A stretch of DNA of 64,000 nt from Ixodes scapularis (lineage: Eukaryota; Arthropoda; Arachnida; Ixodida; Ixodidae). Shown here piece by piece: positions 1 through 12,446 of the stretch. The notes beneath the pieces were generated by a model. It made no database searches. It had not been told where the DNA came from and saw only the letters and a list, made by a program, of their open reading frames with translations. A program made the position numbers and the translations under genes. Within the stretch, counting starts at the first letter, position 1, and the number at the start of each line of letters is the position of its first letter. The stretch lies in the NCBI RefSeq assembly GCF_016920785.2, contig NW_024609839.1, forward strand, positions 7,032,196 to 7,096,195, in the 5' to 3' direction.

Positions 1-1566
1 TGTCTCGCAGTGGCTTTGTGAACAAAATGTAGTAGAAAATACAACCAGTTGAATACCAAAGGAGAAGTAGAACAGAGAGGCACTGATTTGTTGTCACTTT
101 AACATGCACATTATGGAAGAGCACAACTCTTCGCGATTAACCTGTAGCAGAATCGCGTAGCAGTTCTGCTGCAGGTGTGAATGTACCACGAGGCAGAATA
201 CAGTATTTGTGCAGAAAACACCATCGCAGGCCTACCAGGATGAACAGTAACATTACTACCCGCCACAAATTCGACACGCCGGGAGGGCCATTCGCGAAGC
301 CTGATCTGTTTGTAAATCCCGTCTTTCGACAGAACGCTTTTGTGACTTCACGAGCTCGTCAAAAGCCGACATTCCCAACGCGCTTGGTCCTTCTTTAAGT
401 GCGATTACTGAATGCAAATGGGGCGCAGGAGGCACCCGGGAGCCACATGCCACTCCCGTTGATTATCTCTATTATCTTCTTCTTTGTCCCCGACGCTACG
501 TGAGGTAGCCAAGCGCTATCAAATTCCACCACAGCGGTGCCGAATCGACGATCGAACGCCGCCACCAGTAGGTAAATTCCACTCACCTTTTACGTTCCGA
601 ACAAGCGTCCCACGGGCATCGATGTGGCGAGACGGGGCCCGCTAGCTTGCATGAATGCGCTGTGGACACTGTGGACTTCACTTCACTGCCGACGCTCGTT
701 GCCAAGCATTGAATATCACGACCAACTCCACTTAGCAATACCGCGGCCGTTGGAACCGACGCGACCGCTCCGAAAAGCGCCCAACAAACACTTGGAGGAA
801 CCCTCTGGGAGGAACCAAAAGTGAAAACAAAACAAAAATATACGTACGCGCACAAAAAATAAAATTAAAAAAGAAACAAAACAAAAAACTTACGTCACTT
901 CCGATTTGTGTTGTTTTGCTTGTTTTTGCTTTTTTCTCTCAGCCAATAGGCGTTGCAACCTTACTGCGGCGAAACGCTCGTAGTAACTCAGATTCATTTG
1001 GGTAAGATTTGGAATACAGCCAGGAACACTGACACCCCCCAAAATTTATTTTTTTATTTTTTCCAGATGGTGTCAGAAGACTACCCAATCAATATTTTGC
1101 TACAGTGTCACGTATATTTTCAATAAAGTAAAAAAAAAAAAAAAATAACGCAACTGTTTGAAACCGAAACCGAAACTGAACTGTGGAGGAAGAAGAAATA
1201 TAGAGGAGGAGAGTGGTGGGAAGAAGTCACGTGGCTGTGATACTTTTTTCCCCAAAAACAACACATTTGCAGCTTTTTAGAAGCCCCCCGAAAATGGGTA
1301 TCACATTTATTTTCTGTTTTTAATATTGTGTGCGTACCTTCGATGACCTACGACTTTGATTATATTTGGTGATACTGTCTAAACCAACGGCCCGTGACCA
1401 CGGAGAAGAGAGTGAGCGCGACTCAAACCGGCGAGTTCTCGATCGGCGATTTTCGGGTGGAAAAAAAAAAAAAAAAAACAAATTTCGAGCCGGAAATTAT
1501 GTTCTGGGTTGTTGGGCTCTCATGTGTCACGTACAACTAAAAACCTCGGCGAGTATAAATACCCTG
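1..1566. other. No gene recognised
   Basis: AT-rich sequence with A-runs near 1130 and 1460 (the first after TTTCAATAAAG, possibly a retroposon tail). No conserved coding was seen on either strand. Confidence 0.5.
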
Positions 1567-1885
1567 TCACAGGGGGGTAAAGGTGGGTGAGGAGGAGTGG
1601 CAAATCCCGTACGCCGACATCCTGGGTCCCGAGTGAAAGATCCCGAAAGAGAGCGACAGAACACGAGAGAAAGAAACCAATGGTTGCCAGCTGAAGGACG
1701 ACAGTCGCAATGGTTATCGCGAAGACTGAAAACTCTCAGCAATACAAACAGTGATAATTTAACGTTGTAAAGTAAATTGTGCGCTATTCTAACGCTTATA
1801 AAAAGCGGTATACTCATTACGCTGCATTAACTTTCCTTCTGTTGAAATCTCGGAAATCTGGTGGTTGCTCGGTTTCGTATTCCTG
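1567..1885 (+). repeat. Dispersed repeat family A, copy 1
   Basis: Starts CAGGGGGGTAAAGGTGGGTG and runs through CGCCGACATCCTGGGTCCC and GAAAACTCTCAGCAATA. Copy 2 follows almost directly. No coding; the family's nature is unknown. Confidence 0.7.
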
Positions 1886-1902
1886 GGGCGCGGCCATCGC
1901 GG

Positions 1903-2203
1903 CCCAGGGGGGTAAAGGTGGGTGAGGAGGAGTGGCAAATCCCGCGCGCCGACATCCTGGGTCCCCAGTGAAAGACCGCGAAAGAGAGCGATGGAACACG
2001 AGAGAAAGAAACCAATGTTGCCAGCTGAAGGACGACAGTCACAATGGTAATCGCGAAGACTGAAAACTCTCAGCAATATAAACAGTGATAAAAAACTAAA
2101 TTCTGACTTATTCTAAGGTATATAGACAGCAGCATACTCATTACGCTGCATTAGCTTCCCTTCTGTCGAAATCTCGAAAATCTGGTATGTTGCGCGGTTT
2201 CGT
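1903..2203 (+). repeat. Dispersed repeat family A, copy 2
   Basis: Same order of blocks as copy 1, running into the truncated MITE at 2204. Confidence 0.7.
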
Positions 2204-2629
2204 ATTTATATCGAACTTTTACTGGAAAGTTCGACGAACCTTCTATAGAGGTTCGACCCGTGTGCGCATGCGCGACAAGCTGGCCAGTTGGCTTCGGATT
2301 GGATGATAATGACTAAGAGATGAATTAAGTGCAGCGCTGATGGGCTATTTCAGTTAATACAGTACTAAAAATTAAGTTATTAACTTCTAGATTGATTAGA
2401 ACTAGTTTCTTTTAATTGCAGCTGTTCACAATATAAAAGAACCTTTTTGCATTAAAAAAAGTTTTCCAAACCTAGACATACTTGTATTAAGGTCTGGCCA
2501 CACTGTCCACAAAGTCGAACCGGTCGAATCTGGTGAAAAGTTCGAAAGTTCGTCGAACCGGTTCGACCCAGTCGAACCCCGAAAGTTCGACCAAAAAATC
2601 TGGTTCGACAAAAGTTCGCGACACCCCTA
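2204..2629. mobile_element. TCGAACC-rich hAT-type MITE, inverted and truncated
   Basis: Inverted relative to the copies at 2911-3829. The right end GTTCGCGACACCCCTA is intact; the other end is lost at the junction with a family A repeat near 2203. Confidence 0.75.
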
Positions 2630-2902
2630 GTATAGTTTAGTGTTGACGGGAGGACGTACAACTGCGTGCTATGCACAAAGAAAGCTTCAAAAGGAACGCG
2701 AATGTCTTTCCATCGGTAAGTTCGTGGATTGTTGAAGTTCATGAAACTGCTCTGATGATATATTTGTGAAATCGAAGGCAGTTGGTAACCATGTGGGACC
2801 CCGAGGGTCTGCCTGCATACTCCGCCGCTTGCGGCAGCCAGAATGCATGGGAAAATGGCGGACCTTTTCCTCTAGAGTTAGTATGTAGCCTGCAACAAGG
2901 AG
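2630..2902 (+). repeat. Dispersed repeat family D, copy 1
   Basis: Contains AAGAAAGCTTCAAAAGGAAC, then ATCGGTAAGTTCGTGG (a consensus-like splice donor) and GACCCCGAGGGTCTGCCTGC. Over 80% similar by eye to 7706-7955. Confidence 0.6.
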
Positions 2903-2910
2903 GTTAGAAG

Positions 2911-3381
2911 TAGGGGTGTCGCGAACTTTTGTCGAACCGGATTTTTAGGTCGAACTTTCGGGATTCGACTGGGTCGAACCGGTTCGACGAACCTTCAAAC
3001 TTTTCGCCAGATTCGACCGGTTCGATTTTGTGGACATTGTGGCCAGACCTTGATACAAGCATGTCTAGGTTTGGAGAATTGTTTTTGTATGCAATGGGTT
3101 ATTTTATTTTATGAACAGTTGCAATTAAAAGAAATCAATTCTTATCACTGAAGGAGTTAACAACTTAATTTTTTTGTACTAAATTAACTGGAAGAACAAA
3201 TTAGCGCTGCCCTTGATTCATCCCTTAGCCATCACCATCCAATCCGAAGCCAACTGGCCAGACTGTCGCGCATGCGCACACGAGTCGAACCTCACTACAA
3301 GGTTCGCCGAACTTTTCGCTAAAAGTTAGAAAAAGTCGAACCTGGTCGAACTCGAACCGCGACCGGTTCGCGACACCCCTA
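2911..3381. mobile_element. TCGAACC-rich hAT-type MITE, tandem copy 1
   Basis: TAGGGGTGTCGCGAAC at the left and GTTCGCGACACCCCTA at the right, flanked by GTTAGAAG (2903-2910 and 3382-3389). No coding. Confidence 0.85.
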
Positions 3382-3389
3382 GTTAGAAG

Positions 3390-3829
3390 TAGGGGTGTCG
3401 CGAACTTTTGTCGAACCAGATTTTTAGGTCGAACTTTCGGGGTTCGACCTTCGAACTTTTCCCCAGATTCGACCGGTTCGACTTTGTGGACACTGTGGCC
3501 AGACCTTGATACAAGCATGTCCAGGTTTGGAGAATTTTTTTTTTTATGCAAAGGGTTATTTTATTTTATGAACAGTTGAAAATAAAAGAAACCAATTCTA
3601 ATAACTAAAGAAGTTAATAACTTAACCTTCTTGTACTGCATTAACTGAAATAACCAATCAGCGCTGCCCTTAATAGCCATCACCACCCAATCCAAAGCCA
3701 ACTGGCCAGCCTGTCGCGCATGCGCACACGAGTCGAACCTCAATACAAGGTTCGTCGAATTTTCCACTAAAGGTTCGAAAAAGTCGAACCCGGTCGAACT
3801 CGAACCTCGGCTGGTTCGCGACACCCCTA
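3390..3829. mobile_element. TCGAACC-rich hAT-type MITE, tandem copy 2
   Basis: Same family, starting directly after the shared GTTAGAAG and followed by another GTTAGAAG (3830-3837). Its body is about 30 bp shorter than copy 1. Confidence 0.85.
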
Positions 3830-4224
3830 GTTAGAAGTACTAGGAGGGGGCACGTTGCAATATTGGTGAAGCCTCGGCATAAAAAGTTTAAACGATTTTG
3901 TGCCCAGCGTGACCGCAGATCTCTTTGGCGTTTGGTGCACGTGACATGTCACATGCGAGATGGATGGTTGCGATGGTTGATTGTAGAAGGGCTCCTTGCA
4001 GGCTTTCGCGCACTCCGTCCGGTAGGTTTTATCAGATCGAAGTCTAGACTGTGGTGTATTCTTGTACCCCATAGCAAGACGAAGGCTAGCTACGGTCACG
4101 TGATGTGGTCACGTTGGCATGGTAAGTGAGGAGAGTAAGGAGGAAAATGAGAAAGAGGCGAGGCGTCAAGGGAGCATGGCTTGTGGAGGCTACATGGCCG
4201 ACGTCATGCCCTCTCCTACCCTTC

Positions 4225-4310
4225 TATTCTCCATGGCCTGCAAGCTGCGGCAGCTAGAATGCATGGGAAAGTGGCGGACCTTTTCCTCTAGAGTTAGTAT
4301 GTATGATATC
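4225..4310 (+). repeat. Dispersed repeat family D, partial copy 2
   Basis: Shares GCGGCAGCTAGAATGCATGG and GGCGGACCTTTTCCTCTAGA with the other two copies; the upstream half is missing. Confidence 0.55.
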
Positions 4311-4332
4311 TATGCCTATCTATGATATCTAT

Positions 4333-4897
4333 GCCTCCACCGATTTTTTGAGCTACCTCAACTAACTATATTTTCTGACTCCCCGGCCTTTAGCCTTTCC
4401 GGTATGCTATTTAGCATCGCGAAATTCATAATAGGTATTGTGAAATCGGCAAATGAAAATGGTGCAAAAACCAATATTCAAATATTCGCGCACTTTTCAG
4501 TGCCGTGACGTCAGTGGCAGGCAGGCTTGCCAGTCGAGCAAGTAGCCTAAAAATAGAATATGCCAATCATTTGTTCCGTGCTGGAGCGCGGATACGGGAG
4601 CGAGCTTCCAAAGCACTCATTTGACAGCAAGAAACTGCTTCAAATCCGTTGGGAACAACTTCTGTAGTCCAAAAAGTTAACCCCTGCCTTCCACTGACGT
4701 CACTTTGTTGTTGTTGCCAGTAGAGACTTTCAGTTTGAAAAGCATGGTGAAGACCAAACTGTAAATTCAATAACTTCGCGAAAAAACAATATTTTGACCT
4801 AATATTTGGGATACTATTTTAGCAATGTTTGTTGGTTAGTTTAGCGAAATTTCAAGCAAATCGGAGACAATAAAAAAAAACGGTGGAGTACCCCTTT
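4333..4897. mobile_element. Possible TIR element with CTCCACCG ends
   Basis: CTCCACCGATTTTTT at 4334 and AAAAAAAAACGGTGGAG near 4887 are inverted. The right side continues TACCCCTTTAAAGG, which the left lacks. No coding. Confidence 0.45.
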
Positions 4898-5505
4898 AAA
4901 GGAGGTGTGCAATAATCTCAGGGCATTGGTTAAATTGTTGTGGAAGTTGATGCCTGACACTTCTGAAGTGAACTACAGAAAACAGATTTTGCCTGAATAC
5001 CCTAGTTTTTATTTTTTTTAAATGAAAAAGATTCAGGTTTTTGCCGCCTCTCGACTCGTACGTCGTCTTCCGGGTCACGTGCGCAGTGACGTTGATGGGG
5101 TAGGCGCGGGGTTCCGGAAAAGTTCTCTCTTTGGAGCCATTAGTGAGCGGTGAGAACTCATCCGCTCGCGACCGCGTGACCACGTGCTGGCGGGCGCCGC
5201 GCCGCGCGAACAATATGGTGAAAGGAGGAAAGTCTCATCCGGGTCCGGCCATACCCGTCCGGCCCTGTCCCCACCCCTTTGGCTTCTGGCGGCTGTTCGC
5301 GGTAGCAGAGAGAGCTGACGGTTTTGTGAACCTAGGATAGATGGCGCCACTAAAGCTCCCTATAATAAAAGTTTTGTCGATGATACCAGGTTTTTGACGC
5401 ATTTATATATATGTTGGAACGACAAGATTTATGGAAAGGTTACCTTTTATCGAGCAGGTATTCGCACAACTTGCTATCTTTCTATCCCCTACTATCTATC
5501 ACCTA

Positions 5506-5542
5506 CTCACAATCCAGGCAATGAATGCCTGGATTGTGAGTC
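5506..5542. repeat. Short perfect hairpin
   Basis: ACTCACAATCCAGGCA and its exact inverse around a loop of 4-5 nt. No following T-run suggests a terminator; function unknown. Confidence 0.55.
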
Positions 5543-5605
5543 GGATATCTGGTTCCACATTTTACGGATGTGGTTCGGATACAGATACAAAGTATGCAGA
5601 TGCCA
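5540..5605. repeat. GGATGCGGAT-type block
   Basis: Units like GGATGTGGTTCGGATACAGA. The same motif occurs at 7960-8080 and inverted at 49515-49600 and 50660-50780. Confidence 0.5.
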
Positions 5606-5905
5606 GGGGGGTAAAGGTGGGTGAGGAGGAGTGGCAAATCCCGTGCGCCGACATCCTGGGTCCCGTCACTCCCGAGTGAACGAACGCAAAAGAGAGCGAC
5701 AGAACACGAGAGAAAGAAAGCAACGTTGCCATGGTAACGCGAAGAGTGAAAACTCTCAGCAATATAAACAGTGATAATTTAACGTTGTAAACTAAATTAT
5801 GAGCTATTCTAACGCTTATAAAAAGCAATAAACTCATTACGCTGCATTAACTTCCCTTCTGTCGAAATCTCGGAAATCTGGTGGTTGCGCAGTTTCGTAT
5901 TCCTC
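5603..5905 (+). repeat. Dispersed repeat family A, copy 3
   Basis: Same 300-bp repeat as at 1.6-2.2 kb, ending TTGCGCAGTTTCGTATTCCT. It is preceded by a GGATGTGGTTCGGATACAGA block. Confidence 0.7.
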
Positions 5906-7705
5906 AACCGCGCCCAGCCGCGCCCGCCGCGCCCCACCGGCGAAGCCGGGTATTAGCCCCGAGAAGTTCGCGTGGCGCCCCCTTACGGCGAATCGGGGTG
6001 ACGTCACGGCGAGGAGAGAATTTTTCCCCGACTCGCCCCGCTCGCCCTGTGGAGGCTGTGACGACGCTAGCTGTCGGCGCGCTCGTTTCTATTTAATTTT
6101 TTTGGCGTGTTTGAAGTGTAATTTTTTATATGCGCCTTTATTGAGGTATGGCCTGTAGCTACAGGGGAAACTTCAACCAACATTTTAAGCATGGTTGACA
6201 GGGCAGGCAACGCATGAATCGCAGCTGGTATATGAAAATAAAGAAATATGGACGCAATTGCAAGAGCATCGTTATAGATTTACATCTCGCACAATAAATG
6301 CTGTTGATGGTCTGAATGAATTGGCAGGTTATGCATACTATTTTTCTTTTGTATCTCTGTTTTTAAACAAGATCGCCGAAGCAGAAAAGCTGCACGCTCC
6401 TCGAGCAACATGCTAAATACAGTCTGGGCCATGGGGAGAGAATCACAAGTAAGACAGCCCAAGTGCAGGAGCAAAGTAAAAAAAAAAAAAAAAAAAAGAC
6501 AAGGAACATTTATTATATACATTGCTCGCATTTAACCTTTGCTGGATTCGGATAGTATTTCAAAGGACTACACGGGTGGTATCTGTGGACTTGTTTATAT
6601 CAACCCTCAAGTAATGTATAACAAACGTAAGCGAAGATGTCTAGCTCGTTATTAGTCCCTTAAGCCCTAAAATTGAGATTTTACTTTAATCGAATTGTCC
6701 TGAAGCTAAAAGACCAGAAGCTTTTCTCACGCAGACTGTCGTCCTTCACAGGTTCCACATTTTCTGCTACTAGTGCTGCGTCTACCACTGGACAGACGTT
6801 CAAATGCTTGCTTTTACTCCTGTTTTCCTCTGTTGTCAGAGAGTCCAGCTCCAGGGAGTTTTGAGGCTGAGGAAGCTTTTGGGGACCTGCAGCAGTGTCT
6901 CTTTTAATCGGAAATGACAATTCAGACTTAACGGTGTATTTTTTAATACCCAAGGCTGAAATAAAGAATGTTGGGAAAAAGTATAAACATTCCAAATTAC
7001 GGCACTATTGCTGTGCATATTTTGGGCAGTTGAATATATATCATACAGTTAACTGGGGGCAATTCGGCCTCGGCCGTTTTTGCTGCTACCATAAAAACTA
7101 ATGTCCAGTAATTGTGCATCTTCTAAGAAATATGCCTGCATACGTGTATAAACTATATAATTAATTCACGAAGAAGCTACATTTATGTAAAACAGCCCTG
7201 TTCCACCAGCACTTCAAAGATCATCAGACGCAGGGCCTTTAAAACATCTGCGAACCAGCGCATGCAGAGTGGCAGTGCAAAGTCGGGGTCGCGAGCTAAT
7301 TTGCCGACCACCCAAAAGCCAAAAGCCAAATGCCACTTCAAATGCCTTACCCCCTCGCAAGATTGCCTTGTGTCGCGTGGACGGACGGGGAGGTTCATCG
7401 GCGAAATTGCCTCCTCCGATAGCTTTCGGGATTCGTAACCCAATTTTAAAGGTAAAGGGGACAAACAGGTTTATAAAATGTACGGAAGCACGTCAATATC
7501 GGCCTAACGCAACGTCTTGTACACCGGGTAAACGAAGTCCAGCTCCTCGAAGAGCTTGCAGCACACAACACCAAACCAGGAAACCGGCGCTGGGAAGCAA
7601 GCCGATGCGAGATCGCGGAGCGGAGTCCTCCCCCTGACGTCACGGTACACCTCACCCAATCAGGGCGCGGCGACCGCAGCGACGCTTGTGTTCGCTCTCG
7701 GGGCT
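5906..7705. other. No gene recognised
   Basis: A GC-rich block at 5910-6090, an A-run at 6480-6497, and otherwise unremarkable sequence. Short open frames show no family motifs. Confidence 0.45.
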
Positions 7706-7955
7706 AATATGGTTTAGTTTAGCGTTAACGCGAGGCCGTACATCTGCGCGCTTTTCAAAAAGAAAGCTTCGAAAGGAACGTGAATATCTTTCCACCGGTA
7801 AGTTCGTGAATTGTTGAAGTTCACGAAACTGCTCTGATGATGTAACCGTGTTTGGGACCCCGAGGGTCTGCCTGCATGATCCGCCGCTTGCGGCAGCCAG
7901 AATGTATGGGAAAATGGCGGACCTTTTGCTCTAGAGTTAGTATGTATGATCTCTA
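7706..7955 (+). repeat. Dispersed repeat family D, copy 3
   Basis: A copy of the 2630-2902 repeat, again with CCGGTAAGTTCGTG. It is followed by a GGATGCGG-type block. Confidence 0.6.
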
Positions 7956-7959
7956 TGGC

Positions 7960-8080
7960 AGATGCGGATCGGATACAGATACGATAATGTAAAAAGTTTG
8001 CGGATGCGGTTCGGATGCAGATACAAAGCCTGCGGATGCTAATCAGATGTGGATAATCAAACTGTTATCCGCGCAGGGTT
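7960..8080. repeat. GGATGCGGAT-type block
   Basis: Contains GGATGCGGTTCGGATGCAGA and neighbouring variants after a family D repeat. Confidence 0.5.
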
Positions 8081-8093
8081 CTAGTAACTGCAG

Positions 8094-8161
8094 GGGTTCC
8101 CGTCAAGATCGAGATCCCGCTTATGCAGCAATCATCTCACAGAAGAGAGCTTCGAGCTGAG
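8094..8161 (+). repeat. Dispersed repeat family C, short copy
   Basis: CCCGTCAAGATCGAGATCCC and GAGAGCTTCGAGCTGAGCT match, inverted, 15965-16050. Confidence 0.55.
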
Positions 8162-9878
8162 CTTTAAAGGGACCATGAAATGATTTTAAAATCGAGTTTC
8201 ATCCACCGCACGTCGTAAAAGGTGTGAAAAGAAACACAAAAACACAAAAATAGGGAGCCCAAAAAAATTATTTGCTATAGAACTTTTAAAAGAAAACTGG
8301 ACTCTTTTGCGCCTTCCTTCCTTCGCCTGTTCACTACGATGCATACGCAGAATCGGTGCACGTCAGCCGAATCCACATCGCCTATTGGGTAAGAGCCTAC
8401 CTCACCAGCACCGCGATCGTAAACAATAAATAGCCGGCGAATGTTTCCTAAAAGTTTTGTTAAATAATATTCAGATCCACATTTTGTAGCATAATTAGAG
8501 ATGTGTGGCGAAAATTGCCAAATTTGATAATGCTGAGAGCCAAGCGCCATCTATCGTGTGGTAAACGAAGCAACTACTGCGCGTGCGCAGTAGGGCAGGG
8601 CCGCCAGTTACTTGGGTGACGGCGACCGACGAACATTTATTTTCTTTGTTTTCCTTCCTCTCAAAACTCTGACTGACTGAACGTTTATTTTTCTACGTGT
8701 TCTTCCCGCGCGTGCCGACTTCAAGCAGCAAGAAAACAGTACTTAAAACAGACCACGACGAACAAGAACGCTGGATTCACCGACTCCGACGAAGCGTATA
8801 GGCCTAGCAGGCATTCCGACTCGGCGCTGCGTTGCTTCGTCGCAAGACCGTCTGCCTACGACCGGCTGGCGTGCTAAATGGAATATGCCCGCGCGACCCT
8901 TGTGGACCCTTCCCGTATTATAGTTTGATCACTGACCTCAATTCTAGATTAAGAGGTGAGGAGGTCAATCTCTTCCCCTTGTTTTCCGAGGCAGTGTTGA
9001 CGAACACTCGTCGAAAAGGGACTCTCGTCGATTCTATCTTCTTGTTTTGTGTGATATAGAGCTGAAATAAACGCCGTATGGATTGCCTTCGTAACACGGT
9101 ATGTACACTTTGTTATTGGTATGCCATTTTTATTCTGACAGACTGCACGTCACTGTCGACCCCGGTCCAACCTTTCTTTGCCGAGTGTCGCGTCAGTATC
9201 GAGTTGCAATCGTAAAAGAACGGTCCCGAAGCGCTTACCAACAGCGCGAATACAAGACTTCCATCAAGCGCGCGCGTCCGCTCCGAGTGTAAGCAGGTAT
9301 TTACGTGGCTCTTGCTGACACTCGTAGTTCAAACGTATCTTTTTTAACGTCGGCTCGCTCCTGCATCTCCGAGGCCGCGAAAAACGCCATCTACGTCGCT
9401 TTGCAAACGACTGACACGGGCCGGCCCTTCTGCCAACAATGACGGGGTGGTGACAAGACTCGCTGCACTTCCCAACAGGCATACCGGCGTATGGGACTAG
9501 TCCCATGCTGTCGCTGTAGCGCAACATATCTCATTGAATTTCGCTCAGCTGCGATGCGGCGATGAGAGGCGCCGATTCAGGAAATACGTCGGTGACATCA
9601 GCGCAGTAAAACCTACCGGCGCACCCCAACTCGTTGCCGCTAACACTCCCATTCTCCTACTGCCGAGAGAACTTCCGGTTCCGGAAACGGTCTACGTCAC
9701 GGCTTCTTTTGCGGTCAGTTGGAGAGAATGAAAAAGTCGATTTTTCAATAATTTTTTGTGTAAAAGTTAATAAACCGAGACGAAAACGGATGCCTGTTCG
9801 GCATTCAGTGAATATTGACGGTTTAATGTAAAAGTTATCTGGAAAAAGTAAAAAGGTCATTTCATGGTCCCTTTAAAG
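8162..9878. mobile_element. 1.7-kb TIR element with CTTTAAAGGGACC ends
   Basis: CTTTAAAGGGACCATGAAAT at 8162 and its inverse ending at 9878 give at least 22 bp of TIR. The interior has an AATAAA near 9065 but no recognisable protein. Another CTTTAAAGGG-type sequence (CTTTAAAGGGCAACTCCGG) begins where it ends; its partner end was not found. Confidence 0.65.
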
Positions 9879-11944
9879 GGCAACTCCGGTCTATAGTTTC
9901 GATTTCGGGATTATGACTACGTTTTTAGCGCAGTCAGCGTCCCTGAATTACAAGGTGTAATTTTTTCCCGGTATTCGGTTTCGCGGTCCACAAAACCGAA
10001 ACTAGCCGCTCGAGGCCCCGGCAACACTGGAAATCAGCCGCTAGGCGGATTTGACGTCACTGTCGTTCTTGTTCAACGAGTACGCGGTCCAAGCGGCACC
10101 TGCCCCACCTGCCTCTGTGGCGCTAGCCGTTTAATTAAAGATAAAAGATAAGCTGCTTTCGGTATACCCGAAAGCTAGCGACTGGCAGGCAAGTGAACTC
10201 GTTCGGTGCCGGTGTAGGACGCCGATCTCACTACCACTCCGCTTCGACTGCAGTGGCTACGGCATACGCCAAAATCAATACCGTAGTCGTTTATTTCGCT
10301 GAAACGGTGGAAGTAACTTTCTGCGGCAAAATACCGTTTGTTGCTGTTTGTATGAGCGGTGGAACGCGCGCGCGGCAGGCGTTGATTAACTTTTGCACCC
10401 GGCGGCCGGTGCCTTGCGTGCGCTTGTCCGTACTCGTCTCTAGGCTTAAATTGTCATCGGGGCTCCGTGGATGGAGTGGCATTGCTCTATACGCCGCACT
10501 GCCTGTGACGTACAGTACTCAAGGAACCCTCGCAGTGCGTGCGCTTGTCCGTACTCATACCTAGGCTTCTCGCTTTCGCGCTGGGGTTCAGTCCCACACA
10601 CGAAGCTTTGGGGCTCTTCGTCGCGGGCCGTGGCGTCCGAACACGCGTGTGCTGGATTATATAAGTTTGTTTATTCGTTTTTTTGTCATGAGTCGCGTAA
10701 AAAGCGAGTTTGTAAGTGACGACACTGTAATTTGCCACGTAAGTTCGTCTAGTGGTTGATCTAATTTGTGAAAATATCAAAGAAAAGGCTTGCCGCACTC
10801 AAGTCACACAAGAAACACACACAAAAAAAGCTTGTGATTGGGGCTAGTTAGTGGTTGTAGTTTACATGCCTACCATTCCCCATTCAACGGAGCGTGAGTG
10901 CTCCATGTTCAACACTGCGCATTTGACAATGACTGCTTTATTGATCTGAATACTTTTATCATGTGGTTCGGCTGGAATCATCCTTTTGACTAATTTAATG
11001 CAGGACGTATATCGACAACCCACAAATGCTTCTTTTTATCTTTGCCTTTTTTATATGGGATAAATAGCATTTGAGTTTGAATCCCCGCATCAAGGTCGTG
11101 TGCCGATTTCTACTAAACGGGTCTTTTTTTTTTTTCAGCAGACATGTCGTTTATTGAAGAGAAGACATCGAAGACGATGATAGAGTGCCTTCATACACAC
11201 GCGCGCTTTTGCTTGAGTGGTGACATCTCAGCCATTTTTCCGCCCAATCGTTTTTTTATGCATTTTGAAGTGCGCGCAATCCGGTGTCACTCAGCTCGAG
11301 CGCGTAGCTTTGGTTGATGCATAGACGTCATCTTACCGCCCAAGTCACGCACCGAGTGCGCGAGAGCGTCACGCGCTGGCACATTCCGGACAACAATGGA
11401 TGTCTTCACCCTGAGACAGACAGACATCTAGGCACCCTAGACGATGATAGCTCCCATTGCCACCTGGTGACGAACCTCGCAGGAAGAGTACTTCTGTCTG
11501 ACACCACGATGCGCGCGAGTGCGCACCGAGTTGCTCACTAAATTGAGCCAATTGGAGTCCTCACAAGCAAATAAACAAAAGGCTATATACCGAAGCTACA
11601 CGGGCTACAGATAAAAGCAACGGCTAAACACGCCAAGCACCAGCTGAAGTAGCGGTGGTAGCGTCTCAAAGAAACGCACTTTACGCCCCTCGACCGCGAA
11701 ACGGGCAAGCCCATATCCGCACCGGGGAAAAAAAAAAAAAAGAAAAAAAAGAACGATCGTGACGTCACGACCCAAGGTTGCTTTAGCGATCGGTGACCCG
11801 CTGGCTGTCCGCTAAGGAGCGGCTGCTCGCAGCGGATCGCGTTTTTATTATCGGCATTAGCTGGGAATGCGGCGTCCCCTTGACGTAATATTTTGGCTGG
11901 GGTCGTATTTTGTGTTCACTAAAGCGATACCAGTAATTTGTTTG
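9879..11944. other. No gene recognised
   Basis: Begins with a CTTTAAAGGG-type end and has T- and A-runs at about 11127 and 11729. Probably unrecognised repeat sequence. Confidence 0.45.
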
Positions 11945-12125
11945 CTTTTGAATTTTGGCCGGAGGTGCAGACAGAAGGCTCGTAAGCTGAGGTGCATGTG
12001 ATGCTGTGCCAACGGTATTAAACTACGTCCATCCACTCCTCGCCCAAATCGGATCGATCAATTTGATTTTGCAGCGAAACCGAAACCAACAGCTAGGCCA
12101 TCTGGAAACGATACCAGAAGGCGAA
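11945..12125 (+). repeat. Dispersed repeat family C just upstream of Cyp40
   Basis: AGACAGAAGGCTCGTAAGCT and following blocks recur inverted at 15836-15965 inside the 1.05-kb insertion. Ends about 255 bp before the Cyp40 start codon. Confidence 0.55.
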
Positions 12126-12249
12126 AATGTCGAACATGTAATAATAGGTGAGTATATATATATTGTCCAAACGTATCGTTTAATAAGTAAAATATTTAGA
12201 TATAATTATTATAAATTGTCTTTCTTCTTAGAAATAAAAGTCACGTGAC

Positions 12250-12379
12250 AATTTAGAGGGCTGCGAGCACCGAGCAAATGAACGTGCTCAGTAGTAAACA
12301 AACAACGGGCCAGGCGTGGAAAATAGCGTCATCGATGCCACTGCCGACCACCACCGTCTGCCTTCCGTAGTCTTTAAAA
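12250..12379 (+). promoter_or_regulatory. Proposed promoter/5' UTR of the cyclophilin-40 gene
   Basis: This is the unique sequence directly before the start codon. The context of the ATG is TTTAAAAATGG, with A at -3 and G at +4, a good Kozak match. There is no obvious TATA box at the usual spacing. The transcription start cannot be fixed from sequence. A dispersed repeat (about 11945-12125) ends just upstream. Confidence 0.4.
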
Positions 12380-12446
12380 ATGGCGGACGCTTCGTTGTTG
12401 CCGAACCCACACGTGTTCCTCGACGTGAGGATTGGCGAAGAGTACG
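12380..12446 (+). CDS. PPID: Cyp40 exon 1 (N-terminus)
   Basis: Encodes residues 1-22 (MADASLLPNPHVFLDVRIGE...) and ends in phase 1 at the donor GTAATG. NPxVFLDVxIG is the usual start of the cyclophilin fold in this branch. Confidence 0.9.

Noticed and set aside
7446..7655. - strand frame that might be a first exon
   Set aside because: No start context, donor or family motif that can be supported.
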